In this document: positions 52,330 to 64,000 of the stretch, piece after piece
Layout of the letters: every line of letters starts with the position of its first letter
How positions within the stretch are numbered: position 1 is the stretch's first letter
Assembly: GCF_020882245.1 (NCBI RefSeq)
Contig: NC_083598.1
Location: 56,147,858-56,211,857, forward strand
Source: Rhopalosiphum padi
Lineage: Eukaryota; Arthropoda; Insecta; Hemiptera; Aphididae
Direction of reading: 5' to 3'
DNA length: 64,000 nucleotides
Notes under the pieces: model-generated
Database searches by the model: none
Seen by the model: only the letters and a program-made list of their open reading frames with translations
Told to the model about the DNA's origin: nothing
Made by a program: the position numbers and the translations under genes

Positions 52330-53530
52330 ACTTATTCTCTTCTAGTAAATTATTTTGAAATTTGCACCAAATGTTTACACTAATATTTTAGTTACACACG
52401 CAATTTTAGTACAAAGCACATTGAAGGTTGTTAACTTCTTATCAGAAATAACGTCCAAAATAAATCGAAGAAACATTTTATTGATTTTTATAAAAATTCG
52501 GGAATTAGTAGATTATTTGGTACCTATTTAGAAATTTTAAAACACGAATCATTGTATTTGATTTCAATAATAGTAAAACATACTTGACATTTGCTACAAA
52601 AATTGAATTAAAATTTTAATCACACAAAACAATCAACATTTTCAACACAGAGTTCTTCAGAGCCATGATAGATTATCTTAAAATTTGCACCATATATTTA
52701 CACTATAATTTGGATAACAAATACAATTTACAAAATTGTAATTGTATTTCGTAATTAGCAAATTATAAAAATTGAGAATTATAATTCAAAATTGTATAAT
52801 ATGCGAAATTAAAGTGTAAAATAAATATTTCTCCTAAAATAATTTTGGAAATTTTATTTTAATTTAAAAATACTTAGATACATACAATTTGCGAAAAATA
52901 TTAAACTATACTTTTAATTATACATAAATATTTATTCAAAATTTTCAATACTGTTCTTCAGTACCATACTAGATTATCTTGAAATTTGCACAGATATTTT
53001 ACACTAATAATTCAATCACAAATATAGTTTTTAAAATTTCAAGTTATAAATTTTAATATTTTATTTATGTTAAATGGAAATTTTTAAACACTTAAAATCT
53101 TGAAATTCTAATACAATTATACAAACACATCGAAGATTAACTTCTTAACAGAAATAATATCTAAATTAGATCGATGAAAAATTATAAAAACATTTTATCA
53201 AAATTCATAAAAATTGAAGAAATTAGTAAATGATTTTATATTTAGAAATTTAAAGACAGAGGTCAATTGTCATTAATTTAAAATAGTAAGAATACTTGAA
53301 TTTTCTCCAAAAAATTAAATTTGAATTTGAATTATACATAAAACAATCAAAATTTTCAACACAGTTCTTCAGAGCTATGATAGTTTACCTTAAAATTTAC
53401 ACCATATATTTACACTTAAATTTGGATAACAAATACAATTTACTAAATTGTAATTGTATTTCGTAATAAGCAAATTATAAAAATTGAGAATTTAAATTCA
53501 AAATTTTATAATATGTGCAACTATAGTGTT
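52330..53530. repeat. Local repeat array downstream of the 380-aa gene
   Basis: At least four related segments contain a motif like AAATTTGCACCATATATTTACACT (near 52360, 52680, 52980 and 53395). The blocks at about 52630-52800 and 53350-53520 are nearly identical, about 720 bp apart; the half-unit spacing is about 320-360 bp. There is no coding potential. Similar wording occurs near 5900, downstream of the decayed relative. Confidence 0.6.
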
Positions 53531-53659
53531 AATCTCAAACATCTTCATTGAGTATTGAACTCAGAATAATACTAAAGCATACTGTCGTATAATATGTAGA
53601 TAGTCATTAATATTATTGTATAAAATGTACATAGAAATTTATATATTAGATTAGTTAGC

Positions 53660-55830
53660 AGGGACGTAAATAGGGGAGGGTTTAGGAGTGCTCAGCCCTC
53701 CCTGAGCCATCTTAAGCCCTCCCTAAGATATTTTAATATATAGCTTTCTATAATCTTTATTATGGTAAATTATATAATTTATAATCTATATTTATAACAT
53801 TTATAATCAATGGTAAGTAATAGGCTAATAGCTATAAATTTAATAATAATAATAATCTGGAGATACGTTTTTGGGTACTGAGTATGTGGTTGCCGGGTAC
53901 GGCTGTTTACTAGTTGCGTCCCAAAGATATTTAGGAAAAGAGTTGGTCAAATTGCGCCCATACTTTTTTTACCTCATATCTAAGTTGCGGCCCTATTAGT
54001 TTATTCCCATATCCCAATGGCCGTATGTAATTTGAGCGTCGTCGGTTTACCTGTGCCAAAATATGGTACATCGTTTGCGTGTCAGCGACCAATAATTATC
54101 GTTTGCGCGTTGTCCGTCTTACCAGCACCAAATTATCGTCCATCAAATGCGCATCAATATTCTGAACAATAGAAGGTTATAAATAATTGTTATAAGAAAT
54201 AATTTTTGATAGAAATTTCAATGATTGTCATAAATCGTATTACGTAATGAATATATAAAAACAATTAAAAATCAATTGAATTGGCACATCACACTATTCA
54301 CACTATTAAAGTAATAAATACATTCGTACGTGTTTAATCAAGAAACTCCTACAAATTTAGTGGTTAGTCTCAATGACCACACCGCCGAGAATAATACTAA
54401 TTAAGTAAAATATATACCACATCAACTACACCTTCAATAATAATATTAATAGTATGACAAAGCATACTGTTAATGTATGGTATGGTGACGACTTGACGTT
54501 TGAGGTTAGGTCCGATGTAAAGCGAGAGCCAAGTGACGGCGGTAGTATGACCCCAGCTTGCGTCAATGCTATCACGATTCACGGCAATCACGTACGGCTT
54601 ATCACACCACGCCAATAACCGTTATTCATTACAAGACTGAATATAAACTAAAGCGGCTTAGTGCAGGATATGGTGACACAACGCCACAATGCGCATATAA
54701 CCGCACAACGATGCACGTAATCAAGGCGACCGCGAGCAAACGATGACAAGGTGACGAGGAGCCGTAGATCGGACAGACAAAGAAAAGCAACGACAGGTCG
54801 TTGGACAACTGAGTATAATATAGAGAATAATAAGAGAATAACAACTTGCGAACGCAAATTAAGGCGATAAACACGCAGAGTCGTGTTTCGACCAATGTCG
54901 CACGGAAAACTGATATGCCAAATCGCCGTTGACATAGGATATACATGGCTGGACACTGGATAAAAGGTGACCTTTGGATCCACTGTGGGCGAAGTAGGGG
55001 CACGAAATAGTACATATATGTATAATATGTATGTATGTGTGCTCGTCATTTAATAACAAGCGCGAACAGTATGTATTGACAGTTTATCGTTTTACTATCC
55101 AGTAATCTACAATTTACATTGATATACTTATGCGATACAAATTGATTGGTCACCCGTACACTTTAGTTGTTAATCTCGTCGTGTTATTACTTATTTATTA
55201 ACTATACACCATACTAAATAAATATGTTAACAAAATGTAATAACAAAACAACCTATACAATACTTTAAAATTTAATGTTACGAGAGTAACTTTGAAGATG
55301 TCCGAATTTTAAAATCAAAGTTAAAAAACCACTAGTACTTTTGGGTATACGCCTTTTTTTTAGTAATAACTATTGTTAAATAATATTGATGTGCGGCCCT
55401 TTAAACAGCCGATGCGTAAATTATGTATAACCCAAAAATCGAAGGATGCACAACTGTCTTACAAAAAAAGGTCAAAATTAACAATAGCGAAGCGCGAACG
55501 ACAAGCAGCGATCCTAATATTATTGTTTCCCGTTCAAAACTAACGACAGTTAGCAATCACATTATACTCGTAGATTTTAAGAACATTACATCATAATAAT
55601 TGTTTATCTCAATTGATAACTTGTTGACTATTTATAATAACAGTACAATGTAAATACCAAAATACCAAATACACCATCGTTGTCATAAGCGCAATTAAAA
55701 AAAAAAAATACCAAATACTTCTTTAGCCTCCCCCACCATACAGTATGTTTCTTTTTAAAGATAATACTAAATAATTCTGTCCAGTGAAATCAAATTGATA
55801 TGCGGGTTTTGGGAGGAGATAGGGAATACA
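53660..55830. other. Mixed intergenic region with TE fragments
   Basis: An element-like end CAGGGACGTAAATAGGGG begins at 53668, and GTTTACTAGTTGCGTCCC near 53907-53924 may be its inverted partner. The GC-richer 54.38-55.06 kb patch has overlapping open frames in several minus-strand phases with no recognisable domain. Confidence 0.35.
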
Positions 55831-55839
55831 TAAATACAC

Positions 55840-56422
55840 ATTTCTTGATGATTTTTACATTTTTAGATCTTTCCGTGTGCGCATGCGCAATACAACTTTC
55901 ATTTTTTTTTAATAGCAACAGGCGTTTTTAATACCAAATTCAGATAGACTGAATTTTATTAAGTCAATTTGGTCCTTTTTATTATAGCTCTAAAATCAAA
56001 ATTGACTAAATAACAACTCGTTAAAACTTCGATTAAAATTATTGAATTTTTCAACAATCACCCTAGAATTTCATTAATTGTCGTGCAAATCTAAGTATTT
56101 TTTTTTGTATTTGTAGGTTTTCAGACATTAAATATTTTAAATTTAATTTTGAGCAATACGAAAAAATACTTAAAATTGCATTAAAACTCATAAAATTCTA
56201 GGATGATTATTGAAAAATTCAATAATTTTAATCGAAACTTTAACGAGTTGTCATTTAGTCAATTTTGATTTTAGAATTATGGTAAAAAGGACCAAATTGA
56301 CTTAATAAAATTCGGTCTATCTGAATTTGGTATTCAAAACTCTAGTTGTTATTAAAAAAATGCAAGTTGTATTGCGCATGCGCACACGGAAAGATCTAAA
56401 AATGTAAAAACCATCAAGAAAT
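55840..56422. mobile_element. 583-bp foldback (long inverted repeat) element
   Basis: The two halves are imperfect reverse complements, starting ATTTCTTGATG on the left and ending CATCAAGAAAT on the right, with arms of about 240 bp around a spacer of about 100 bp (56080-56190). Both arms contain GTGCGCATGCGCAATAC and AGTCAATTTGGTCC or its complement. It is a non-coding foldback-type MITE; a transcript would form a long hairpin. Confidence 0.8.
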
Positions 56423-56559
56423 AATTTAACCATTTTTAATGTTATTATAATTAATAATTGTTTAAAGCATTATGTCCTGGATGGTGCAATTGAATTGGCT
56501 CTCTACCTAATTTTTTTAAAAAAAATATATTGGTTACCAAATTGTTAACACGTTCACGA

Positions 56560-56900
56560 CGGCGTGTTAACTATAGTTGATACAGGGCATCTTCGAAAAA
56601 CCTGATGTCAAGTATAGTTGATACGCTGTGCTCCGGTGGCTAGTAGAAGATTGAGTGGGCTGTGTTGTTGGTTTGAACTGGGGTGGTTGCTCTAGCCGAG
56701 CTGTGAGTAGACTGACGCTTTTGCAATCAGCACTCGTATTTAAAGGCACGGACGCGACCACTGCGTCGCTATGTTGCGCAGGAACGCCCATAGTGGTCTG
56801 TGATTGGTGGTACTGCCCATATAGCCGCGCCCACAATTATCTTTTTCGATGTGCATGCGCGTACGTAATGCCCAGGTTTAATCAATGCTTTGGGACACTG
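56560..56900. other. GC-richer non-coding stretch, possible TE fragment
   Basis: It starts after TTAACACGTTCACGACGGCG, a form compatible with a piggyBac-like end at TTAA, and has two TATAGTTGATAC motifs. The other end was not found. Open frames on both strands look incidental. Confidence 0.3.
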
Positions 56901-56909
56901 AAATAGATA

Positions 56910-56927
56910 AGATAAGATATCTTATCT
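56910..56927. promoter_or_regulatory. 18-bp perfect palindrome with GATA sites
   Basis: AGATAAGATATCTTATCT is its own reverse complement and holds two back-to-back AGATAAG motifs of the GATA-factor type; an additional GATAAG lies just upstream. No gene start is evident nearby. Confidence 0.5.
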
Positions 56928-57032
56928 CAGTGCCTTAGGATAATTATGTGCGTAGCAAAGCACTATTACATGATAAGTGATGTTTTGTTACCGAATACAC
57001 GCGGGTCATCAAGAATAAATTCAATTGAGCAT

Positions 57033-57398
57033 CATAGGCGCAATTTGAGTAAAAAATTTGGGGGGGGGGCTTCAGCCGCTCCCATATATTTTACAATCAC
57101 TGCCTCTCAGAAATATCCTCTCAGGGATAATATTTTGTTTATTGATAATGATAAACAACTGTGGCACGCTATAATAAGCACGGTCTAGACTGTAGACGCA
57201 ATAAACGTACCTATCTAAGACCATGATTATAATATTGTGTCTAAAAATAAATAACAACAATTTATTTTATTCATTTAATCACATATTTTTTTTTTATTAT
57301 CAATATAATAATATAAAGTTCTGCATGTTTTTTGTGGGGGGGCTTTGAATGTTTTTGAGGGGGCTTAGCCGCTCCAACCCACCCTAATTGCGCCTATG
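57033..57398. mobile_element. hAT-type MITE, 366 bp, perfect 8-bp target duplication
   Basis: Ends CATAGGCGCAATT and AATTGCGCCTATG are exact inverted repeats. Flanking octamers are both TTGAGCAT (57025-57032 and 57399-57406). Sub-terminal G-rich tracts GGGGGGGGGCTTCAGCCGC and GGGGGCTTAGCCGCTCC occur near the ends. A related end (AAATTGCGCCAATGG) appears near 61480. Confidence 0.9.
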
Positions 57399-57959
57399 TT
57401 GAGCATGCTTGCAACCGGTGCGCATCACCAGTCAGACCCGCGCTCTACAGTCCACATAATACATAGAAATGGCCAGCACAGTCGGCGGGAGGTTGGTAAC
57501 TCTTAAATCGCGTTTTATTTAATTTACAAAATTATAAAATTCAAGTTATTACTCTGAGTTTCCGGTTTTTTATACCCAATTTAAAGTTAGACGTATATTT
57601 CACATCGTAACATTGACTCCATATTTACACAAAATTGGGAATGTATAACCTTTTTAAAATCGATAAACATTTTTGTTCAACTCATCACTTAAATCTAATC
57701 CAACTGTAGCCTATTAAGGTTTAATTAGGCTACTAATATACTAAGGTACTTATATCTTAGTTCGTGCACATTGTGCTCAACAGAACCAATTATATAGAGC
57801 TATAGAATTATAAAAGCGACATTCGATCAGTAAATAATCTGGTAACCGTATTAAGTATTTGAATAAAAAATTAAAACCGTATTTTTAATATGGTTGGATG
57901 TTGGCAACCACGTGTATTGTGCTGTTATGCGGCGTGCGCTATTCGTAGTTTGTGGCTTG

Positions 57960-60900
57960 TTATTTTTCGCGCGATTTCAAGTTTTAATTTAAATCAACGT
58001 TTGTCAACCATCGAAGAATGGAAATAATGTGTTTGATTTTTTTAAAACAAAAAAAAAGTATTTTAAACAAAACGGATAGTACACATGACGATATTAATGA
58101 ACAGGTGAATATATAGAATGTTACTAAAGATTCCAACATTGATGTTATTATTACTATAGACCTAGGTAAGTGGAACTCTAGTTCTGTACGTCTAAAATTA
58201 AAGGTATGTAAATAATATCTTAATAATTATTATTAATTATAATTTTGGTTATAACTATAATAATTAATTTTTTCAATCACTTCTAATTTATTACTTATTT
58301 TATTATAAATAATATAGTAATTTTCATTATGCTTATATTTTGGTAACATACCTATATAGGATTACCCAAAAACAATCTTTGGTTTGAAGAATAGGTCTTT
58401 TAATGCATCTATTATTACAATGAATATGAATCGCTAGAATATAGTATTGCGTTAGACGCAATATTTTGCTTTGCTTGTCGAATGAGTGCCGCTAATCATT
58501 CAGAAAATACATTCATCATTCAAGATTTTATAAATTGAAAAAGAAATTGTTTTTTTAATAACTACACCTATTCATGATGAATATATTTATTGTATAAAAA
58601 AATTAAACGACTATGGCATTGAAAATTATTTTATTTCATCGGCTTATAATATTAATTAATATATATTCAATTCAAAACGATGGACGATAGTTAAGTGGAT
58701 CCAAAGATGTAAAAAGTCAAAACTTTAACTACATGTCAGTTACCGGACTCGCCTCAATGTCTGATGAGCAAATCGAACAAAAAATGATAAATGTCGTACG
58801 AGTATACATAATAAAATGAAATAATAACTGGACAAGGATCAATAAAGATCGGTGGTTGAAAGTAATAGAGATTACTTAAAAGATTATTGAGGCTACTATT
58901 TTTTTAGAACGTCAAGGCATATCGTTTCGTGCTCATAAGGAAGATGAATAACCTAAATAGAGGTTAGTTAAATGTTAACAGTTACCAGCTAAGTTTTATA
59001 TTTTTTATATTAATTATTTATCTTAATACCTATTAAAAAAATACATCTTTTTTAAATATATTAAAAGTAATTTTAAGGAAACCTGTTTATTGATGCCAAA
59101 CTTAAATGAAAATGTTTCAACTAAGTTCCAATGCAAAACTAACTACACTAGATGGTTCATCAAAAGCAACTTATTGACCTTTATGTTAAACATTTAGTAG
59201 ATCAAATAGTTAGAGAAATTAAATAATATGGAATTTCCAATGTATGATGCAGCAAAGTAAAACATTGACAATAATTCTTAATATTAATAATATTTATTGT
59301 TTTGCTTTAATCACTAGTATTAAAGTATGCCTATCTATTAGAGTTATTAAATTGTGTTTTAATTATTTTTTTACATGTTTCAGACAAGAACAACTTTCAC
59401 TTTGCGTAAGATATACTAACGGCTTGGACGTTGTTAAACGTTTTTATTTTTTTAGGATTTATTGATGCATCGATGGAACAAGATGCAAATACACTTCAGC
59501 TATGATAAAATGTTTAATCTACAGTAGCACAATCTAATGATTGTGCAATGTGCATCTGTGATGTCGGACCAATTTAATGATGTAAAAAAAAATAAAAAGA
59601 TAAAACTTATATAATAGGCAATTTACATTTATTGCATGGAGTACTAAGTAAACCTTTTACTAATGGATATATGCAAAGTTGTAAAGGTATTTATCATTAC
59701 CACTTGTTATAATTATTTTAAACGATTTTTTTGATATTGTTATACATTGTGTAATTATTAAACATACATATTCTTAAACTAAATGAATATATTATATTAC
59801 TATGCATTTGGTATACTAATTAGATGTTTTTGTTTATAATACACCAGAATTGTGTTCAACATCCTCAAATTGCTGTAGGTATGTATATTTTTCTCATCCT
59901 ACAAACAATGTTAAGTTTTGTTAGATTCAAAAGAAATTGGAAATAAAAGAAATTTTTCTAACAAAGATTTGCGATATCGATGGAATTGTAGGTTTAAAAG
60001 TTGTAAAACAGTAACACAAAATTACTAGGAAATTATACAAATATTAAATGCAGAAGTCTCATTGCAATGAATACAGATTTTTCACAAACAAGTATTAATA
60101 TAGTTTATGTTAAAGTATGTCGGAGTTTGAATACTTTAATTTATTCAAAATATATATTATTGTTATTATTGTTTTAAGCATTTTGCTACAATAAAATCAT
60201 TCAAGTTTATTATAAATGTATTCATTTTAGAAGAAGTTTTACACAGCCAATATATTATAAGTACCACCTATAATACAACTTCAACAACAATCTATAACAT
60301 TAGAGAAAACAGTAAATTTAATTGAGGGGATGATGATACTTTTGAACAAAATTATTCAAATAAATTATGGACTGGACTATGCACTAAAATAAATGAATTT
60401 ATGAAAGATAATGATATATCAATTGATACTTCTAATGATGCAGAATCAGGAGGTAATATTAATATTTTTTTCTAATATTTTTAAAGTAAATACTTAAGTT
60501 TATCGACATTATTTTAGGATCTACCGTATTAAGACCTAAATGATCAGGGAAAGAGCCTTATAATTTAAATACCTAGTTATTTTGTAACTACTGTCACAAC
60601 TCACAAGTGCAGAGAACATATTCCAACATTTGATAGTGTAGTAATAAATATAATTAAAAGGTTAAATATTTTAACGTCTTGGACACTAGATTAATAAATA
60701 TTAAAAAAAAACGATTTTTACCTGATAATTTAAAATTGCAAAGCCTATTGATAGTTTAACAAGACAGTTTTCATAGACAACTTCAAGATAATAGTTAGAA
60801 TATTAAAAACCATAATATAATAGGTATATTACAGAAATAATAAACATTATTTTGTTTTGCTTTTTTGTAGAAACTATGTAACATTGATGTTGTAGAACTT

Positions 60901-61190
60901 AAATCTGAAATGTTAGTAGCAAAGAATTCATCGTTTAAATAAACATGAAGATGTTGAATTAGAAGACTTGAAGAAATTATTATCAGATAAATTTGTCTAT
61001 CCAATTTTACAAGTGGCGCCATCTATTCCTGTCGGTTTAGCTACGTGTGAAAGATCGTTCTCGGCAATGAGAAGAATAAAATTCGGCTGAAAACTTCAAT
61101 ACACAATATAGAACGATATATTTCAAATAGTATTTGTACAAAACATAATATTGTGTTAGACAAATTTTCCATAAAATATCGATGATTCTC
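57960..61190 (+). pseudogene. Decayed hAT transposase, ZMYM1-like
   Basis: Fragments in successive frames follow the order of the hAT-derived 'zinc finger MYM-type protein 1-like' proteins. A TTF-type zinc-finger piece lies at about 58430-58550 (ESLEYSIALDAIFCFACRM...). A piece like RWLKVIEIT... ERQGISFRAH lies at about 58850-58950. EQLSLCVRYTNGLDVVKRF lies near 59390-59455. The hAT dimerisation region lies at about 60960-61085, with IPVGLATCERSFSAMRRIK. Frame breaks and stops separate them, so it cannot make a full transposase. Terminal inverted repeats were not identified. Confidence 0.8.
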
Positions 61191-61389
61191 TTTCTAAAAA
61201 TAAATATTAATATTTAAATTTATTTTTTATTTTTATTGCTAAACTCATTTAATAGTGTATGTATTTTATTGTGTTAGTAGACGTATGTATGGAGTGAGAA
61301 CTTTTATCTTTTATTTGACAAAGTGTAGTAATAACTAATACTTGTAATGTATGAATGAAACATAGTATCAAAATCCAACAAGATTTTAA

Positions 61390-61500
61390 AAAATGTGCTT
61401 AAGAGGGGTGTGGGGGCGAAGCCCCTCACGAGTCTATTCTATATATATATTTGTCCAGCCCCCCCAGTTAAAAATTGAAATTGCGCCAATGGTCAATTTT
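61390..61500. mobile_element. Fragment related to the MITE at 57033
   Basis: Contains GGGGGCGAAGCCCCTCACG and ends with AAATTGCGCCAATGG, matching the sub-terminal and terminal pattern of the 366-bp element. Only one end is visible. Confidence 0.45.
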
Positions 61501-64000
61501 CTGCTGCTGAGAACATTTCACCGCTTACAGATTTCAATGCTAATTTTGCTTGTGTTTTACTTTTTTCGAATACCTAATGAAATGAAAACAATGTGTAGGT
61601 AGTGAGAAAAATCGTAGTATATATGTAATCGATGGATATGAATTGTGTTTTCATAGATTTTTAAAAAATAATGTTGATCTATTTACTGTACTAAAAAGAC
61701 TTGTAAAGCATTTATTAAATTAAATACAAATGCTTGCGAGATCACAAATAGGTACTACAATAATACCAAAAGCAGTATCGAAGTATATAATGTTATAGGT
61801 ATAACTTTTTGTTTCTCAATATTGGATGGACATAGAGACAATAGACTAGGCGTTGTAGTTTAGTTTCACTCATAATAAGCATTGTATAATCTATATACCG
61901 ACATGCAAAATCATTTACCTACGTAGTAACATTGGCAGGTAACTGAATCGAGAATAATAGTATTTATAAACCAAAATGGTTAAAAACTAAAAAACATAAA
62001 TAGATTGTATTTCTTATTTAAAAGGCTCATAAAACAATATTCGCTCAGTTATGCGCACAAAAATAGGTATATATAAAATAAAGTATACGGATATTGTTAA
62101 AATATTTTGATGACAACACCTTTTTGTTTGGGATTCGTGAACGTATAATACATTTTAGTAGTACATTTCATATTATATAGTACGCATCGTCGTCTATCAA
62201 TGTTAAACCAATAACTGGACAGAATAAATTAAACCAGAAATCGTACAATTCTGAGGAAATGTAGCAAACAACGGGTCCATTCGACAAATTATATATATTT
62301 ATATATTACATTCGATAGTTACACGCCTGACGTGATGTATGTAGTTAAAAGTCGGTCGTCAAGCCCACGTGTCCCGTAACCCGATGAAAAATATTATACA
62401 TTTTTTTAACTGTGGTTCGCGAGACTTATCGCGTTGTATATATAATATATATGTGTATATATGCTTTTGTAATCCTCCGGTATGGTTCATCGTCACGCGG
62501 ACGTACACTGTCCGCCGCCGCTATTTTTTAAGCCAGTTTGTCATACACGCAAACACGTCCTCCGCCCAACGGTGTCGCATTAATCATATCTCTATACAGT
62601 CTACACTCAACAATACGAACGGCCGACCGACGGCCGTTGAGCCGATTTATTATAATTTTGTTTTATACAATTTTTGACACAAATCCTAAAACAGTCTTCT
62701 CTCTCTCGTGCATTACACACAGCGGTCATGTGACCGCCACCGTGGCCCAGACGGATAACTCTTCAGAACGCTAAATTATATTTTATTACATATTTTATGT
62801 CGTGTTACTACCTGTTTGTGTGCCTTAGATAACAAGAAACGTTCGGTGTAAGTCACCTTATAACCGATTTTAATTAAGTTCTTTTGTGTGTTGTGTGTGA
62901 TGTACAATGCAAAGGCTTAAAACGTTGTTGGCGTTGTTAGACGTTATACGAAATGGCGAAAGTTATGTTCGTAGCGATAAGTCGACGACTCCGTGTAATA
63001 AATGTGAGGAATTTCATCACAGTTTTCTAATATTCCAATGACGTTCATCGCCCAAATAAAAAGTAAATCAATTCCAGAAGGTTACGGCACCAAGCGTCTG
63101 TTTGTCTCTCGCAAAGCGCTAATTAATGAGAAAAAAAAATACGTTTTAAATTTATCAAAATTTATCAACTACAAAGTGTTAATGCACTATTGTGACGCAC
63201 ACTTTCATATTATTTCCAAATTGAATATTACACAGTTCGTTTTATAAACTCAGTTATTATTTTCTACATTCAAAAGTAGACATATTTTTTTCAAACTACC
63301 TACCCATATATATATTAAAATTTAAAATTATTATTTTTATATTCGTATACGAAACAACACTGTACATATTATTATCGAAACGGGCATCCGTAAATAATGC
63401 AATATACGGGTACTTCAAAAGGATCTCTGTCTGAAACGATTCCTCGTTAGAAAAATAAAGGGATTCTTTTTATGGCGCTCGTAAAAAAAAATAATCGAAC
63501 GACGGTGTAGCGACACTATAATATGTCCGTGACATACGTATTATAGTCGGTGGCGGTGACGGTGGTGTCGTCGTGTTGTAGCGGTCCGAAATTAAATAAA
63601 CAACTGGGGTCCTCTTGATTAACATTCTCGGTGCGCGGTCCTTCCAAATCAGATTATACGAAGCGCGCCCGCAGGGGATTTTCGGTGGGGAGGGACGGGA
63701 AAAAAAAGCCTAGGACGATACTAAAATCATTTAAGCCCCTCGATATTATACATATATAAATAATACGACGTATCAACAAACCATAAGTCGGTGCTACCGA
63801 GGGACACGCCGCTGTGGCTCGAGATGAGTCACGGCCGTGCACTGCGAAACCGTTTCGGAAGAGGGTAAAAGGTATTCCTTATATTATAACTGCCGCGCAT
63901 ACCGGAATCCTTTCGCTCCGCTATGGTCGTAAAGTCGACGTCCGTTTACCGTCACACGACAGTTGTTATATTGTGCGTTTTTATCTTATATATTATTTTA
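61500..64000. other. Intergenic sequence with GC-richer patches to the window edge
   Basis: The parts at 62.3-63.0 kb and 63.5-63.95 kb are GC-richer and CpG-rich, as expected near the promoter or 5' exon of a gene beyond the window. A 44-codon ATG frame at 62911 (MQRLKTLLALLDVIRNGESY...) and a 69-codon one at 63038 are seen, without recognisable domains. No gene is claimed. Confidence 0.3.

Noticed and set aside
54629..55059. Overlapping open frames of up to 133 codons on the minus strand
   Set aside because: Several phases are open at once in a GC-richer patch, none shows a domain or splice partner, and the encoded peptides are low in information.
1..64000. CRISPR arrays, bacterial operons, tRNA or rRNA genes
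   Set aside because: No regularly spaced repeats with unique spacers, no ribosome-binding-site gene strings, and no tRNA-like TTCGA arm in a foldable context was seen.

Overview
The window looks like nuclear DNA from an aphid or close relative (Hemiptera: Sternorrhyncha). The evidence is the very AT-rich background with islands of higher GC, small spliced genes with short introns, many short hAT-type elements, and recurrent tracts resembling interspersed repeats I associate with aphid genomes. There is no operon structure and no recognisable tRNA or rRNA gene. Species and database identity were not checked. All gene models are read by eye from splice signals and paralogue comparison.

Left third (about 0.8-31 kb): a cluster of small secreted-protein genes, all on the minus strand. 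Family 1 has four members: D at 0.8-2.0 kb, A at 9.5-11.4 kb, B at 13.0-17.9 kb and C at 21.5-22.7 kb. Each has four exons: a 17-codon signal-peptide exon, two helical exons and a short polar tail. Intact members are about 158-171 aa and almost free of cysteine. In all four, intron 1 appears to begin with GA instead of GT (CAG|GAAAGT), the most striking observation here. Family 2 has two members, E at 24.5-26.3 kb (202 aa) and F at 29.4-30.8 kb (97 aa), with a different 19-codon signal exon and canonical splice sites. The layout suggests lineage-specific secreted, possibly salivary effector-like, proteins; this is inference from architecture only.

The cluster grew by duplication. A tandem duplication (copy 1 about 11.75-20.34 kb, copy 2 about 20.34-26.2 kb) produced genes B and C. 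Copy 1 keeps only an intron fragment of a second gene E. Gene B later gained, or gene C lost, about 3.9 kb of repeat DNA in intron 2. Gene D has an in-frame stop in exon 3.

An unrelated single-exon gene at 50.86-52.0 kb on the plus strand encodes a 380-aa protein I do not recognise, ending in a basic segment with four consecutive cysteines. A frame-broken relative with extra copies of an internal module lies at 3.1-4.5 kb.

The rest (about 31-50 kb and 52-64 kb) is mostly non-coding. It holds hAT MITEs, two with good 8-bp target duplications, a 583-bp foldback element, a 1-kb element with long terminal inverted repeats, a decayed hAT transposase of the ZMYM1-like type (58-61.2 kb), a local repeat array behind the 380-aa gene, and GC-richer patches that may be promoter or 5' exon regions of genes outside the window.
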